From assembly GCA_045578625.1 (NCBI GenBank), contig JAZNKN010000020.1, forward strand, positions 17,159-81,158: a stretch of DNA of 64,000 nucleotides. Reading direction: 5' to 3'. This document shows, in pieces, positions 8,470 to 17,771 of this stretch. Below the pieces are notes generated by a model. It was given only the letters and a program-made list of their open reading frames with translations. It ran no database searches and had not been told where the DNA came from. Source of the DNA: RGIG3009 sp045578625 (GTDB lineage Bacteria; Bacillota; Clostridia; Oscillospirales; Acutalibacteraceae). Numbering within the stretch: the first letter of the stretch is position 1; each line of letters begins with the position of its first letter. A program made the position numbers and the translations under genes.

Positions 8470-9375
8470 ATGAGTGCTAAGAAGAAAACAGCCAGCCTGA
8501 GTGCTCAGGCGCGACAGAGCTACGTGGCGCACTATCTGATGCTGTCCCCGTTCCTCATTGCTTTTATTACCTTTACTATTCTGCCGATCCTGGCATCCAT
8601 CGTGTTGAGTTTTACTAACTTCAACATGGTTCAGTTCCCCGGTTTTACCGGCATGGAGAACTACATCCGACTGCTGTTTGATGACGACGTGTACATGATC
8701 TCGCTGAAAAACACATTGATCATGGCGTTGATCGTTGGTCCGGTCGGTTACATTCTCAGTTTCGTGGTCGCTTGGTTGATCAATGAACTGGGCTACCGTC
8801 TAAGAGTTATGTACACCTTCTTCATGTACACGCCGGCTCTGTGCGGCGGTGCGGCAACGATCTGGTCGTACATATTCTCCTCGGACTCCAAGGGCTTCCT
8901 GAACGACTTGCTTCTCAAGCTTGGTATCGTCTCGGATCCCATCCAGTGGCTGACCAACTCCGACTACACCATGACGGTTGCGATCATCGTGGCCATCTGG
9001 GGCAGCTTCGGTACCGGCTTCCTTTCCTTCGTTTCCGGTCTGCAATCCTTGGATCGCACGTTCTTTGAAGCGGCGGCCATCGACGGTCTGCGTAACCGTT
9101 GGCAGGAGCTGTACTACGTTACCTTCCCGCAGATGAAGGAATTCCTGCTGTTCGGTGCGGTGCAGTCCATTTCCTCCGCATTCTCGATCGCTCCGACGAT
9201 CACCGGTAACCCCAGTACCAACTACTCGACGCACACATTGGTCTTGCATATCCAGGACCACGCGAACGTCCGTTATGAAATGGGTTATGCTTCGGCCGCG
9301 GCCGTTGTCCTGTTCCTGCTGATGTTCCTGTCGTGGAAGCTGATCAATAAGCTGCTGGCGAAGATCTCGGCGTAA
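8470..9375 (+). CDS. ABC sugar transporter permease (MalF/LplB type), importer 1
   Basis: A 301-residue inner-membrane subunit with about six transmembrane segments. The cytoplasmic EAA loop that docks the ATPase is visible as EAAAIDGLRNRWQELYYVTF (about 198-217). It begins 16 bases after the giant binding protein with a GAGGAGGGG ribosome site, so the two are co-transcribed. It belongs to the CUT1 class (oligosaccharide import), and the matching ATPase is not in this window. Confidence 0.93.
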   Translation: MSAKKKTASLSAQARQSYVAHYLMLSPFLIAFITFTILPILASIVLSFTNFNMVQFPGFTGMENYIRLLFDDDVYMISLKNTLIMALIVGPVGYILSFVVAWLINELGYRLRVMYTFFMYTPALCGGAATIWSYIFSSDSKGFLNDLLLKLGIVSDPIQWLTNSDYTMTVAIIVAIWGSFGTGFLSFVSGLQSLDRTFFEAAAIDGLRNRWQELYYVTFPQMKEFLLFGAVQSISSAFSIAPTITGNPSTNYSTHTLVLHIQDHANVRYEMGYASAAAVVLFLLMFLSWKLINKLLAKISA

Positions 9376-9388
9376 GGAGGGATAAGAG

Positions 9389-10285
9389 ATGGCAAAAGAA
9401 AAAGTCAAAAAACCTGTAAACCTCAAGCGGCTCAAGACTCACCGCGTCATCCTGTCCCGTTCCAAGGGCGGTACGTTTGCGATCGGCGTTTTCGTCTCGC
9501 TGATGTCCCTGTTTATGCTGCTGCCGGTTATCTACTCGGTCGTTCAGGCTTTCAAGCCGATCGAGGAGATCTACGCGTATCCTCCGAAGTTTTTCGTGCA
9601 GAACCCCACCATCGAGAACTTCAAAATGGTTTTGAAGTTGGCCGGTAACCTGTGGGTTCCCTTCAGCCGTTACCTGTTCAACAGCTTGCTGATCGCTGTG
9701 GCGGGCACCTTTATCTCGGTGTTCATCTCCACACTGGCGGCATATCCGCTGGCCAAGGGCCGCTTCCCGGCTCGTTCCGCGATCTCCAGCGCGATCGTTA
9801 TCGCTATGTTGTTTAACGGCAGTGTTACCACGATGCCCCGTTACCTCATCATCGCTGGTCTCGGCATGGTGGACACCTACTGGGCCGTGCTTCTCCCGGC
9901 TATGGCCGGTACGATGGGCGTTTTCTTGATGCGCCAGTTCATGATTACCGCCATTCCGGATTCCACGCTGGAAGCGGCGCGTATCGACGGCGCTAACGAA
10001 TACACCATTTTTGCTCGCATCGTCACACCCAGCGTGCGTGCGGGTTGGATGACCTTGATCATCTTCTCGTTCCAGGGCTTCTGGAACTCCACGAACGGCA
10101 CCTATATTTACAGCGAAGAGCTCAAGCAGCTGCCGTCCGTGTTGTCCTCGATTGCGGCGGGCGGTATCGCACGTGCCGGTGCAAGCTCCGCGGTGGCGGT
10201 CATCATGATGCTTTTGCCGATCATCGTCTTCTTGATCTCGCAGAGCTCCATTACTGAAACGATGTCCCACTCCGGTTTGAAATAA
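9389..10285 (+). CDS. ABC sugar transporter permease (MalG/LplC type), importer 1
   Basis: A 298-residue partner permease, 13 bases downstream of its mate. A cytoplasmic N-terminal stretch rich in Lys/Arg precedes the first membrane helix at about 33-55. The EAA loop reads EAARIDGANEYTIFARIV (about 191-208). Together with the preceding gene it would form the heterodimeric channel of a CUT1 importer. It is followed by the NHL-TPR-Yip1 gene in the same operon. Confidence 0.93.
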   Translation: MAKEKVKKPVNLKRLKTHRVILSRSKGGTFAIGVFVSLMSLFMLLPVIYSVVQAFKPIEEIYAYPPKFFVQNPTIENFKMVLKLAGNLWVPFSRYLFNSLLIAVAGTFISVFISTLAAYPLAKGRFPARSAISSAIVIAMLFNGSVTTMPRYLIIAGLGMVDTYWAVLLPAMAGTMGVFLMRQFMITAIPDSTLEAARIDGANEYTIFARIVTPSVRAGWMTLIIFSFQGFWNSTNGTYIYSEELKQLPSVLSSIAAGGIARAGASSAVAVIMMLLPIIVFLISQSSITETMSHSGLK

Positions 10286-10324
10286 CGGAAAACGTTAGTT
10301 TGCAGAAAGGTGCGTGTTTGGCCT

Positions 10325-12766
10325 ATGCCGAAGAAAACATTAGGCGCGATACTGGTAGCGGTTTTGCTGCTGGTATGTTCGCTGTCTGTCGGGGCATTGC
10401 CGGGAAACAATGTCTCGTACACGACGTATGATTATAACTTTTATGAGGAGTCCATCGCAGCTCCCGCCGCCTATGCGCCGGCGGGACGCATCACCGGCGC
10501 TGACCTGACGGAACAGGCACATGCGGCGGGCGATACGGATGTTGACCTCAGCAGCTTCCAATATCCCACGGATATCTACCACGATGAGGAAGCAAGACTG
10601 ATCTATCTGTTGGATAGCTTGAGCTCTCGCGATGATGCGGATGCACAGTGCCGTCTGATCGTACTGAACGAGGATTATACCTATAATCGGGTCATTTACT
10701 TCGAAGAGTATTCGATGGTGCCGGTCAGCTATTCCTATTTCGATTACGACAAGCTCTCGGTGGAGATCGTCGATCTGGTTGATGAGAACGGTAATCCCAT
10801 CATGGTCAAAGAGGTTGACACGGCTCAAAGTGAATACCTCTACGATGAAAACGGCGAGATCGTGATGGAGCAGTTGGTCAATCCGGTCACCGGCGAGCCG
10901 GTCTATAGCCCGTACGACGAGCCGATCGAGGTGGAAAAGTACGATCCTGAAAAGACGGTCTACAAGCTGATCCCTGCTGAGATCCGCGAGGCCGAAGGTT
11001 TCACCATCGACATCGAGGGCAAGATCTACATTGCGGATACCAAGGGCGAACGCATCGCAGTCTTTACGATGTCTGAGGATCCCGCAAAGCCGAACACAGC
11101 GCAGCTGTCTTATGAGATCATCCCCGATCCGGAAGAGACCCATCAGGACGAAGAACTGCCGTTCGACGTTTGTAAGGTCATCGTGGACAACCGCCTGAAC
11201 CTGTATGCGATCGCCCGCAGCAACAATATGGGCGCGTTCGTGTTCAACAAGGATGGCGAGTATCAGCGTTTCTTCGGCGGTAACGAAGTGGAAAAGACCA
11301 GTGAGGTCGTTATGAAGTACCTCCTCCGTCCGTTCCTCACGCAGGAACAGCTGGAAGGTATGACCACCTCCACGCCGATCAATATCGCCAGCTTCGACGT
11401 TGATGAAGAGGGCTTTGTGTACACCTGTACGACGGTTGCTAACACCACGACAGTTCCGGAGGGTGTTATCCGTAAGCTGAACTACTTGGGCAAGAATATT
11501 CTGGATTCCGAGATCATCTTCGGTGATCTGGAGTGGGATCGCCTCGGTACGAGCCAGACCAAGGTTACCAACTTCATCGATCTGGACGTGGATGAGGACG
11601 GTTTCATCAATATGCTGGATACCAACCGCGGTAAGGTCTTCCAGTACACCGAGCGCGGTGAGCTGGTCGCGGTGTTCGGTTCCTATGGCGATCAGGTCGG
11701 CACCTTCGACAAACCGGTGGCCGTTGAGTCCATTGGCAGCGAGGTTCTGGTCGTGGACGCCAACAAAAAGTTGGTTCAGATCTTCCGTCCCACCGCCTAC
11801 GGTGCGCAGTACCGTAAGGCGTTGGTCAACCTGGAGGATGAAAACTACGAGGAATCGCTGAAGATCTGGAACGAGCTGTTGGCGGCCAACTCTAACAACG
11901 CACACGCCTACTACGGTATCGGCCACGTGTATGACATGATGGGCGAATACGGCAAGGCGATGCAGTACTTTAAGCTGGCCGGTGATCGTGACTCCTATTC
12001 CGGTGCGTATCTGGAATATCGTAACGAGCTGATCGAGCAATGGTTCCTGCCGGTCGTGATCCTGGTGATCGTTCTGTTCATCGCCTATCAGGTGTACAAG
12101 CGCGTTCGCAAGGAAAAGGTCAAAGAAAGAAGCACGAGCGCTTACAGTAAGTTGGAGTCCAAGTACACCTTCCCGTTGTACACGCTGTTCCATCCGGCGG
12201 ATGGCTTCCAACAGCTTAAGCCGCGTAAGATCGGCTCGTGGCGCGTGGTCAGCATTCTGTTGGTGGCACTGTTCTTCGTGTTTACACTGGAGTTCTTTGC
12301 TACCGGCTTTATCTTCAATCTGAACCGTTTGTCCGAGTACAGTCTGCCCATCATGGTGCTTAAGACGATCGGCATCGCGTTCCTGTTTATCATCGCTAAC
12401 TGGGCGGTGTGTACGCTGTTTAACGGCAACGGCAATCTCAAAGAGATCGCCTGCGTAACGACCTATAGCCTGCTTCCGCTCATCGGAGCAATGCTCATCA
12501 ATGTTATAGCGTCTAACTTCCTGAGCATGTCAGAAGGCGCCATTATGAACATTATTCTGGTCGTCGGCATTCTGTGGACGGTGCTTCTGCTGATCAGCGG
12601 TTTGGCTGCAATCCACGAATACACGATAACGCAATCGCTGTTCTCGACGATCGCAACCGTGATCGGTATGGCGGTCATTGTATTCCTGCTCATCATGTTC
12701 TTCAGCTTGATGCAGCAGACCCTCAGCTTCTTCCAGTCTATCATAACCGAGCTTATCACACGCTGA
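10325..12766 (+). CDS. Secreted NHL-like/TPR protein with C-terminal Yip1-type membrane domain
   Basis: An 813-residue protein of unusual build. Residues 1-26 are a signal peptide. About 80-490 consist of NHL/beta-propeller-like repeats (recurring blocks such as FIDLDVDEDGFINML and FSFDVDEEG-type turns). About 496-554 form a TPR pair (YRKALVNLEDENYEESL, AYYGIGHVYDMMGEYGKA). About 574-592 is a transmembrane helix followed by a basic stretch. About 613-813 form a polytopic domain resembling the Yip1 family (about five helices). I chose ATG 10325; GTG 10310 overlaps the ribosome site. It lies between the two permease pairs. The topology suggests an outside sensing or scaffolding propeller tied to a membrane domain; no function is known to me. 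Confidence 0.75.
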   Translation: MPKKTLGAILVAVLLLVCSLSVGALPGNNVSYTTYDYNFYEESIAAPAAYAPAGRITGADLTEQAHAAGDTDVDLSSFQYPTDIYHDEEARLIYLLDSLSSRDDADAQCRLIVLNEDYTYNRVIYFEEYSMVPVSYSYFDYDKLSVEIVDLVDENGNPIMVKEVDTAQSEYLYDENGEIVMEQLVNPVTGEPVYSPYDEPIEVEKYDPEKTVYKLIPAEIREAEGFTIDIEGKIYIADTKGERIAVFTMSEDPAKPNTAQLSYEIIPDPEETHQDEELPFDVCKVIVDNRLNLYAIARSNNMGAFVFNKDGEYQRFFGGNEVEKTSEVVMKYLLRPFLTQEQLEGMTTSTPINIASFDVDEEGFVYTCTTVANTTTVPEGVIRKLNYLGKNILDSEIIFGDLEWDRLGTSQTKVTNFIDLDVDEDGFINMLDTNRGKVFQYTERGELVAVFGSYGDQVGTFDKPVAVESIGSEVLVVDANKKLVQIFRPTAYGAQYRKALVNLEDENYEESLKIWNELLAANSNNAHAYYGIGHVYDMMGEYGKAMQYFKLAGDRDSYSGAYLEYRNELIEQWFLPVVILVIVLFIAYQVYKRVRKEKVKERSTSAYSKLESKYTFPLYTLFHPADGFQQLKPRKIGSWRVVSILLVALFFVFTLEFFATGFIFNLNRLSEYSLPIMVLKTIGIAFLFIIANWAVCTLFNGNGNLKEIACVTTYSLLPLIGAMLINVIASNFLSMSEGAIMNIILVVGILWTVLLLISGLAAIHEYTITQSLFSTIATVIGMAVIVFLLIMFFSLMQQTLSFFQSIITELITR

Positions 12767-12788
12767 TCTTAGAGAGGAGAGATTATCA

Positions 12789-15419
12789 ATGAACAAAAAG
12801 CATATCCGGTTCATTATCTGCATGATCCTCTCAATGGCGATCTTGTTGATGATGAGTGTCGGTGTGTTTGCCGACAACGAAGATACCACCCTGCCGGAAG
12901 GCGACGGCACCACCGTCGACCAGACCGAAGAAGGTGTCGAGGACGGTACCGAAGGCGTTGAAGGCGACGATATGCCCGTGGTTGACGGTGTGACCGGTGA
13001 AGAGACCGAAAGCGACGATCGCGCCGGCGAGGGCTTCCTCGGCGAGAGCGAGATCAAGCTGGCCGCCTATGACGACTACACCTATATCTGCGGTGACCGT
13101 GAAAACGGTCTGGCTATGTACTACGACAAAAACAGCGGCATCGGTCTGTTCTATCTGGAAAAGATCGTTGACGGCAAAAAGGTCCGTTGGTACAGCACCG
13201 TGGATCAGCAGACCAGCGCGGAGGATCCCACCATCGGTGAATCCATCCAGAATATGCGCTCGCACATCGCGATCGAAAGCGTCAGCCGTGCGGAAATGGC
13301 CAACAAGCCGTTTGCAGAAGAGCGCACCTCGCGCTACGACTGTATCGGCTTAAACGGCGAGACCATCAAAAATGTCACGGTCAAGCAGCTTTCGAACGGT
13401 CTGAAGATCACCTATCACTTTGCCGCGGTCAACATCACGGTTCCCGTGATGTACACGCTGGAGGATGGCAAATTCTACGCTACCATCGTGGTCGATGAGA
13501 TCGACGACGGCGGCGCGAACGGTGAGCACGTGCTGGTCAACGTCAACGTACTGCCGGCGTTTGGTGCCGGCAATTGGAACGACAATGGCTATGTCTTGGT
13601 TCCGGATGGCAGCGGCGCGCTGATGGAGTTCAACAACGGTGCTTACCGTGAGTTGGGCTATCGCCAGTACGAGGCGATGGTCTACGGCGATGATATGGCG
13701 ATCGTAGCAGACCAGCAGGTCACCTACACGGAGGATATCCGTCTTCCGGTGTTCGGTATCGTGAATACCGATACGGACACCGCCCTGTACGGTGTCATTA
13801 CCGAGGGTGACGGCGCTTCCTCCATCATCGCTATGTCCGGTAACTTCCAGTTCGGTTACAACGGCGCAAGCTCCATGTTCCACTATCGCGTGATGCAGAA
13901 GCAGTACAACCTGTTCAACAAGCGCGATGTGAACCTGATCGCTGAGCCGAAGTTTGAAAAGGGTGCGCGGTACCGCGTCCGCTACGACGTGCTGACTGGT
14001 GACGACGCCGATTACATCGGAATCGCCGCGGCGTACCGTGAGTATCTGAAGGATGACAAGGGCCTGAAGAAGGTCGAGGCAGAGCCCACGTTCCATCTGG
14101 ACGCGGTCGGTGCCTTCGAGCAGGCGGCGACCTTCCTGGGCATCATCCCGTATACCGATACGGTTTCGCTGACCACCTATGAGCAGTGCACCACCATCCT
14201 CGGCGAGCTAAACGCCGGTGGTGCCGAGCGGCTCACGCTGCGGTATCTCGGTTGGAGCGGCGACGGTATGGAAAACGCCAAGCTCCCCAAGGCGGCAAAC
14301 CCCATGAACGCCCTTGGCGGCAAGAAAGGTCTGGCGGCGTTGCAGGATTACACCGCGAAGAACAACGTCGCGTTGTTCCCGGACGTGGATCTGCTCAGCT
14401 TCCGGAAGAACGGCAACGGTGTCAGCGCACGTAAAGCCGGCATCCGCACCGTATTCGGCAAGATCTCCTATCAGCCCAAGTATATGCTGTCCACGTATGT
14501 GACGGTGCTGGAGTCCGATACCACGACCATTCTCACCCCTGAGAAGATCAACTGGGCAGCGGAGCGCTACATGGCTTCGCTGATCGAAAAAAACTTCAGC
14601 GCGGTCAGCCTGAGCACGCTGGGCGAGTATTGCTACTCCAACTTCTACGTTGAGAACGAGCAGTATCGCTACACCTTCCCAAGCAAGGTAGAGGAAGTGC
14701 TGAAATCCTACGCAAAGACCACCAAGCTGAGTTTCGACGGCGGTAACGCTTATGTTCTGCCGTACGCCAGCTTGATCACCAACGTGCCGATCCACTCCAG
14801 TGGCTACGACGTGTTCGATTCGGACGTTCCGTTCTATCAGGCCGTGCTGCACGGCTGGGTCCCGTACACCACGGAATCCATTCCGCAGGCAGGCAACCCC
14901 GAGGTCACCTATCTGGCGGGCGTCGAGACCGGTAGCGAGCTATTGTACCTCGGCATTTATGAAGAAGCCGATGCGCTGTTCGATACCGAGTATGATCACC
15001 TGTACGGTTCTCATTACAAGCTATGGATGAACAACGCGATCGCACAGTACAAAGAGTACATGCCTCTGTTGGAGAAGATCCACGATCAGGAGATCACCGA
15101 GCACGAGGAATTGAGATCCGGTATCCTGTCGGTCTACGTGACCGGCTATGCTAACGGTGTTGAGGTCGTTGTCAACTACAACGACAAGGACGTGACCGTT
15201 GGTAAAGTGACCGTGCCGGCCGGCGGCTTTGTGTGGGGCACTGACCTCGATTTGGAAGCCGGTCCGGAAGAACCCGCTCCCACCCCCGAGGCCGATCCCG
15301 ACCTCGGCGGGGAAGAGACGCCGGACGAGGGTACGACAGAGGAAGACGGCTCGGTGATCGAAGAAGAGCCGACCGTTGAAGACAACGAAACTGATGATGT
15401 AATCGGGGGTGAGCAATAA
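12789..15419 (+). CDS. DUF5696-like secreted protein
   Basis: An 876-residue secreted protein. Residues 1-29 are a signal peptide (no lipobox Cys), followed by an acidic linker to about 75. A large conserved region follows with the motif VPDGSGALMEFNNG (about 270-283), which I recall from the DUF5696 family. The tail after about 825 is a low-complexity Glu/Asp/Pro/Thr stretch. I recall DUF5696 proteins beside ABC sugar importers in clostridia and paenibacilli. The size and mixed alpha/beta character would fit a glycan-acting enzyme with a (beta/alpha)8 core, but no catalytic residues can be assigned. It sits mid-operon with a good ribosome site (GAGAGGAGAG) and overlaps the next permease by one base. 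Confidence 0.75.
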   Translation: MNKKHIRFIICMILSMAILLMMSVGVFADNEDTTLPEGDGTTVDQTEEGVEDGTEGVEGDDMPVVDGVTGEETESDDRAGEGFLGESEIKLAAYDDYTYICGDRENGLAMYYDKNSGIGLFYLEKIVDGKKVRWYSTVDQQTSAEDPTIGESIQNMRSHIAIESVSRAEMANKPFAEERTSRYDCIGLNGETIKNVTVKQLSNGLKITYHFAAVNITVPVMYTLEDGKFYATIVVDEIDDGGANGEHVLVNVNVLPAFGAGNWNDNGYVLVPDGSGALMEFNNGAYRELGYRQYEAMVYGDDMAIVADQQVTYTEDIRLPVFGIVNTDTDTALYGVITEGDGASSIIAMSGNFQFGYNGASSMFHYRVMQKQYNLFNKRDVNLIAEPKFEKGARYRVRYDVLTGDDADYIGIAAAYREYLKDDKGLKKVEAEPTFHLDAVGAFEQAATFLGIIPYTDTVSLTTYEQCTTILGELNAGGAERLTLRYLGWSGDGMENAKLPKAANPMNALGGKKGLAALQDYTAKNNVALFPDVDLLSFRKNGNGVSARKAGIRTVFGKISYQPKYMLSTYVTVLESDTTTILTPEKINWAAERYMASLIEKNFSAVSLSTLGEYCYSNFYVENEQYRYTFPSKVEEVLKSYAKTTKLSFDGGNAYVLPYASLITNVPIHSSGYDVFDSDVPFYQAVLHGWVPYTTESIPQAGNPEVTYLAGVETGSELLYLGIYEEADALFDTEYDHLYGSHYKLWMNNAIAQYKEYMPLLEKIHDQEITEHEELRSGILSVYVTGYANGVEVVVNYNDKDVTVGKVTVPAGGFVWGTDLDLEAGPEEPAPTPEADPDLGGEETPDEGTTEEDGSVIEEEPTVEDNETDDVIGGEQ

Positions 15420-16405
15420 TGGCAAACAAGGCAGAAAAGCCAGTCAAGGCTCCGAAAGCGCCCAAAGCCGTGAAGGCTCGCAAAGCTCCGAAGGCCCCCA
15501 AGGTTCCCGGTAAGAAGCTGTTTAAGATGTCGCTGACGCAACGTCAGGCGTGGACAGGTCGATTGTTTGTGTCTCCCTTCTACATTGGTTTCTTTGTGTT
15601 TTTCTTTTCTCAGTTGGTTCAGTCCATAACGTTCTGCTTTAACAGCGTTACCCCCATGATGGGCGATCTGGATATGCAGTTCAAAGGCTGGGGTAACTTC
15701 TACCACATTTTCCGTGAGGACGCGGACTACATCACCCAGCTGGTGGGATCGCTGACCACCTTGGCGTGGAAGGTGCCGGTCATCATCGTGGCGAGCTTGT
15801 TCATTGCCATTATCCTGAAGTCCAAATTCCGCGGCAGGACCTTCGTGCGTGGCGTGTGCTTCCTGCCCGTCGTGCTTGCCGGCGGTATCGTTATGGACAT
15901 CGTTCAGGGCGATACGATCTCGAGCAGCGTTATGAACGGCTCTATGGTCGCCGGCGGCTCCATGGTCGATACCAATTCCCTACAGGACCTGCTGGTCAAT
16001 ATGGGCTTGGGCAGTGAGATCACCTCGTTTATCAACACGATCTACGCCAACCTGTTCGGCGTTTTGTGGGAGTCCGGTGTTCAGATGATCATCTTCCTGG
16101 CCGCCCTGCAGAGCATCTCGCCCTCGCTGTACGAGGCCTCCTCCATTGAGGGCGCCACCGGCTGGGAAAACTTCTGGAAGATCACCATCCCGATGATCAG
16201 TCCAATGATCATGCTCAACATATTCTACACTATTGTGGAAAGCAGTATTAGTACCAACAACCCGGTCATGGACCAGGTCGTTGCGACGTACAATACGATG
16301 AAGCTGGGCATCTCGGCGGCAATGGGTTGGGTCTACTTTGCGGTCATCGCCGTGGTGCTTGGCATCGTGGCCTTCTGTTTCCGCAAGGTCAACGTGAAGT
16401 CGTAA
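15419..16405 (+). CDS. ABC sugar transporter permease (MalF type), importer 2, with basic KAP-repeat tail
   Basis: A 328-residue permease whose ATG overlaps the stop of the DUF5696 gene (TAATG), so translation is probably coupled. Residues 1-33 are an unusual Lys/Ala/Pro repeat (PVKAPKAPKAVKARKAPKAP), followed by about six membrane helices. The EAA loop reads EASSIEGATGWENFWKITIP (about 239-258). The first pair's permease lacks the basic tail, so this is not a recent tandem duplicate. Confidence 0.92.
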   Translation: MANKAEKPVKAPKAPKAVKARKAPKAPKVPGKKLFKMSLTQRQAWTGRLFVSPFYIGFFVFFFSQLVQSITFCFNSVTPMMGDLDMQFKGWGNFYHIFREDADYITQLVGSLTTLAWKVPVIIVASLFIAIILKSKFRGRTFVRGVCFLPVVLAGGIVMDIVQGDTISSSVMNGSMVAGGSMVDTNSLQDLLVNMGLGSEITSFINTIYANLFGVLWESGVQMIIFLAALQSISPSLYEASSIEGATGWENFWKITIPMISPMIMLNIFYTIVESSISTNNPVMDQVVATYNTMKLGISAAMGWVYFAVIAVVLGIVAFCFRKVNVKS

Positions 16406-16419
16406 GGGGGGGAATCACT

Positions 16420-17355
16420 ATGGCAACAAAAACTCGTAAGTTGAATCCCGTTATCCTTCGTCGTCGGGCGCAGAGTGGTGCCGTTAAGTTGGTTCGCTTC
16501 TGCTTCTTGCTGGGTCTGTGCTACCTGTTCCTGTTCCCGATCTTCTACCTGCTGCTGCAGGCGTTCTCCGATCCTGACTCCCTGACCAACCCCAACGTGG
16601 TGTGGATCCCGCTGGAGTGGACACTGGAGAACGTAGTGGCCGCTATTGAGAAGATCAACTTTTGGGGCGCGGCGCGTATCAGTATGATCCACGCTGTCGG
16701 CGGCACGCTGGCCTCATTGGTGTCTTGCGCGCTGGTCGGCTATGGCTTCGCTCGCTACAAGTTCGCCGAAAAAGGCGTCGCCTTTATGATGGTGGTCCTT
16801 ACCATCATCGTTCCGCCGCAGACGCTGCTTATCACGCAGTATCTGCAGTACGCAAACTTTCTGGGTACCGGCATTAACCTGCTGGACACCCCGTGGGTGC
16901 TGATCCTGCCGGCCTTCTTCGGCTGCGGTCTGCGTAACGGCCTGTTTATTTTTATCTTCCGTCAGTTCTTCCTCGGTCTTCCCAAGGATCTGGAAGAAGC
17001 GGCGTGGGTGGATGGCTGCAATCCGCTGCGCACCTTTGTCAGCATCATCATCCCCAGCTCCGGCCCCGGTATCGTGACCGTCACGTTGTTCTCCTTCGTA
17101 TGGCACTGGAATGACTACTACTATTCCGCCATGCTGTACACGTCGCGCGAGAACAAAGCGTTGGTCCCGATGATGCAGTCGGTTTCCGGTTCGTTGCTGA
17201 CGTCGATGTCCGATGGCGGCAGCGCAGGTGCCATCAGCGCCCGCGGTGTGTTGGGTGCTGCCGGTCTGTTGACCATCATCGTTCCGTTAGTGCTGTATGT
17301 TGTCCTGCAGCGCTACTTCGTGGAAAGCATTGAGCGTACCGGCATCGTCGGATAA
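16420..17355 (+). CDS. ABC sugar transporter permease (MalG type), importer 2
   Basis: A 311-residue permease. The start ATG 16420 is preceded by AAGGGGGG at 7 bases; the frame stays open further upstream but overlaps the preceding gene without a ribosome site. The EAA region is recognisable as EEAAWVDGCNPLRTFVSIII (about 204-223). It completes the second permease pair and ends the operon at the hairpin at 17375. Confidence 0.92.
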   Translation: MATKTRKLNPVILRRRAQSGAVKLVRFCFLLGLCYLFLFPIFYLLLQAFSDPDSLTNPNVVWIPLEWTLENVVAAIEKINFWGAARISMIHAVGGTLASLVSCALVGYGFARYKFAEKGVAFMMVVLTIIVPPQTLLITQYLQYANFLGTGINLLDTPWVLILPAFFGCGLRNGLFIFIFRQFFLGLPKDLEEAAWVDGCNPLRTFVSIIIPSSGPGIVTVTLFSFVWHWNDYYYSAMLYTSRENKALVPMMQSVSGSLLTSMSDGGSAGAISARGVLGAAGLLTIIVPLVLYVVLQRYFVESIERTGIVG

Positions 17356-17374
17356 GCGTGATATAGCCAATAAC

Positions 17375-17408
17375 ACCCCCGCGCGGCAAAGCCGTGCGGG
17401 GGTTTCGC
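17375..17408 (+). terminator. Terminator of the importer operon
   Basis: Stem ACCCCCGCGCGGC / GCCGTGCGGGGGT (one mismatch) with an AAA loop, followed by a T-rich stretch, 20 bases after the last permease. Confidence 0.85.
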
Positions 17409-17646
17409 TTTTCCAGACGCTCTCCGAATTTGTACACGTCCGCGGAAGGGATAAGGCCCTGCCCTACCAACACCCCTCGATCTCGCACGGCCTCATCACC
17501 CCGCACCCCAGAGCAAAAATTGGACACAACCACACCGCACAATCCCAACAAATGGGGCCTTCAAACCAACCACCCACAACATCTTGTGTTTGTCTACAAA
17601 AGCCGGTCCCAAAGCAAAATTTTGTTGTCATTTTTCCCAAAATCTA

Positions 17647-17675
17647 TTGCAAATTTGTAAGAGCTTTGTTATAAT
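17647..17675 (+). promoter_or_regulatory. Strong extended -10 promoter of the binding lipoprotein
   Basis: TTGCAA (17647-17652), exactly 17 bases, and TATAAT (17670-17675) preceded by TG at -14/-15. It gives the binding protein its own transcript, as expected when more binding protein than permease is needed. Confidence 0.8.
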
Positions 17676-17771
17676 TAACGTGCGAGTAAGCGGTGGTGTG
17701 CCCATCGCCGCCGCGGAGCGTATAGTTGCTTCAATTCGCTCCAAAAATTTTTAGAAAAGGGGTATACTGTT

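Larger units (their letters stand above)
17356..17771. other. Intergenic region with terminator, then promoter of the second binding protein
   Basis: About 415 bases. The left end holds the operon terminator (17375-17408) and the right end a strong extended -10 promoter (17647-17675), followed by a leader of about 90 bases. In the middle (17410-17640) I see no gene, repeat or recognisable RNA. Confidence 0.6.

Noticed and set aside
10340..12211. Minus-strand open frame of over 600 codons
   Set aside because: Antisense shadow of the NHL-TPR-Yip1 gene; same compositional bias and no motif.
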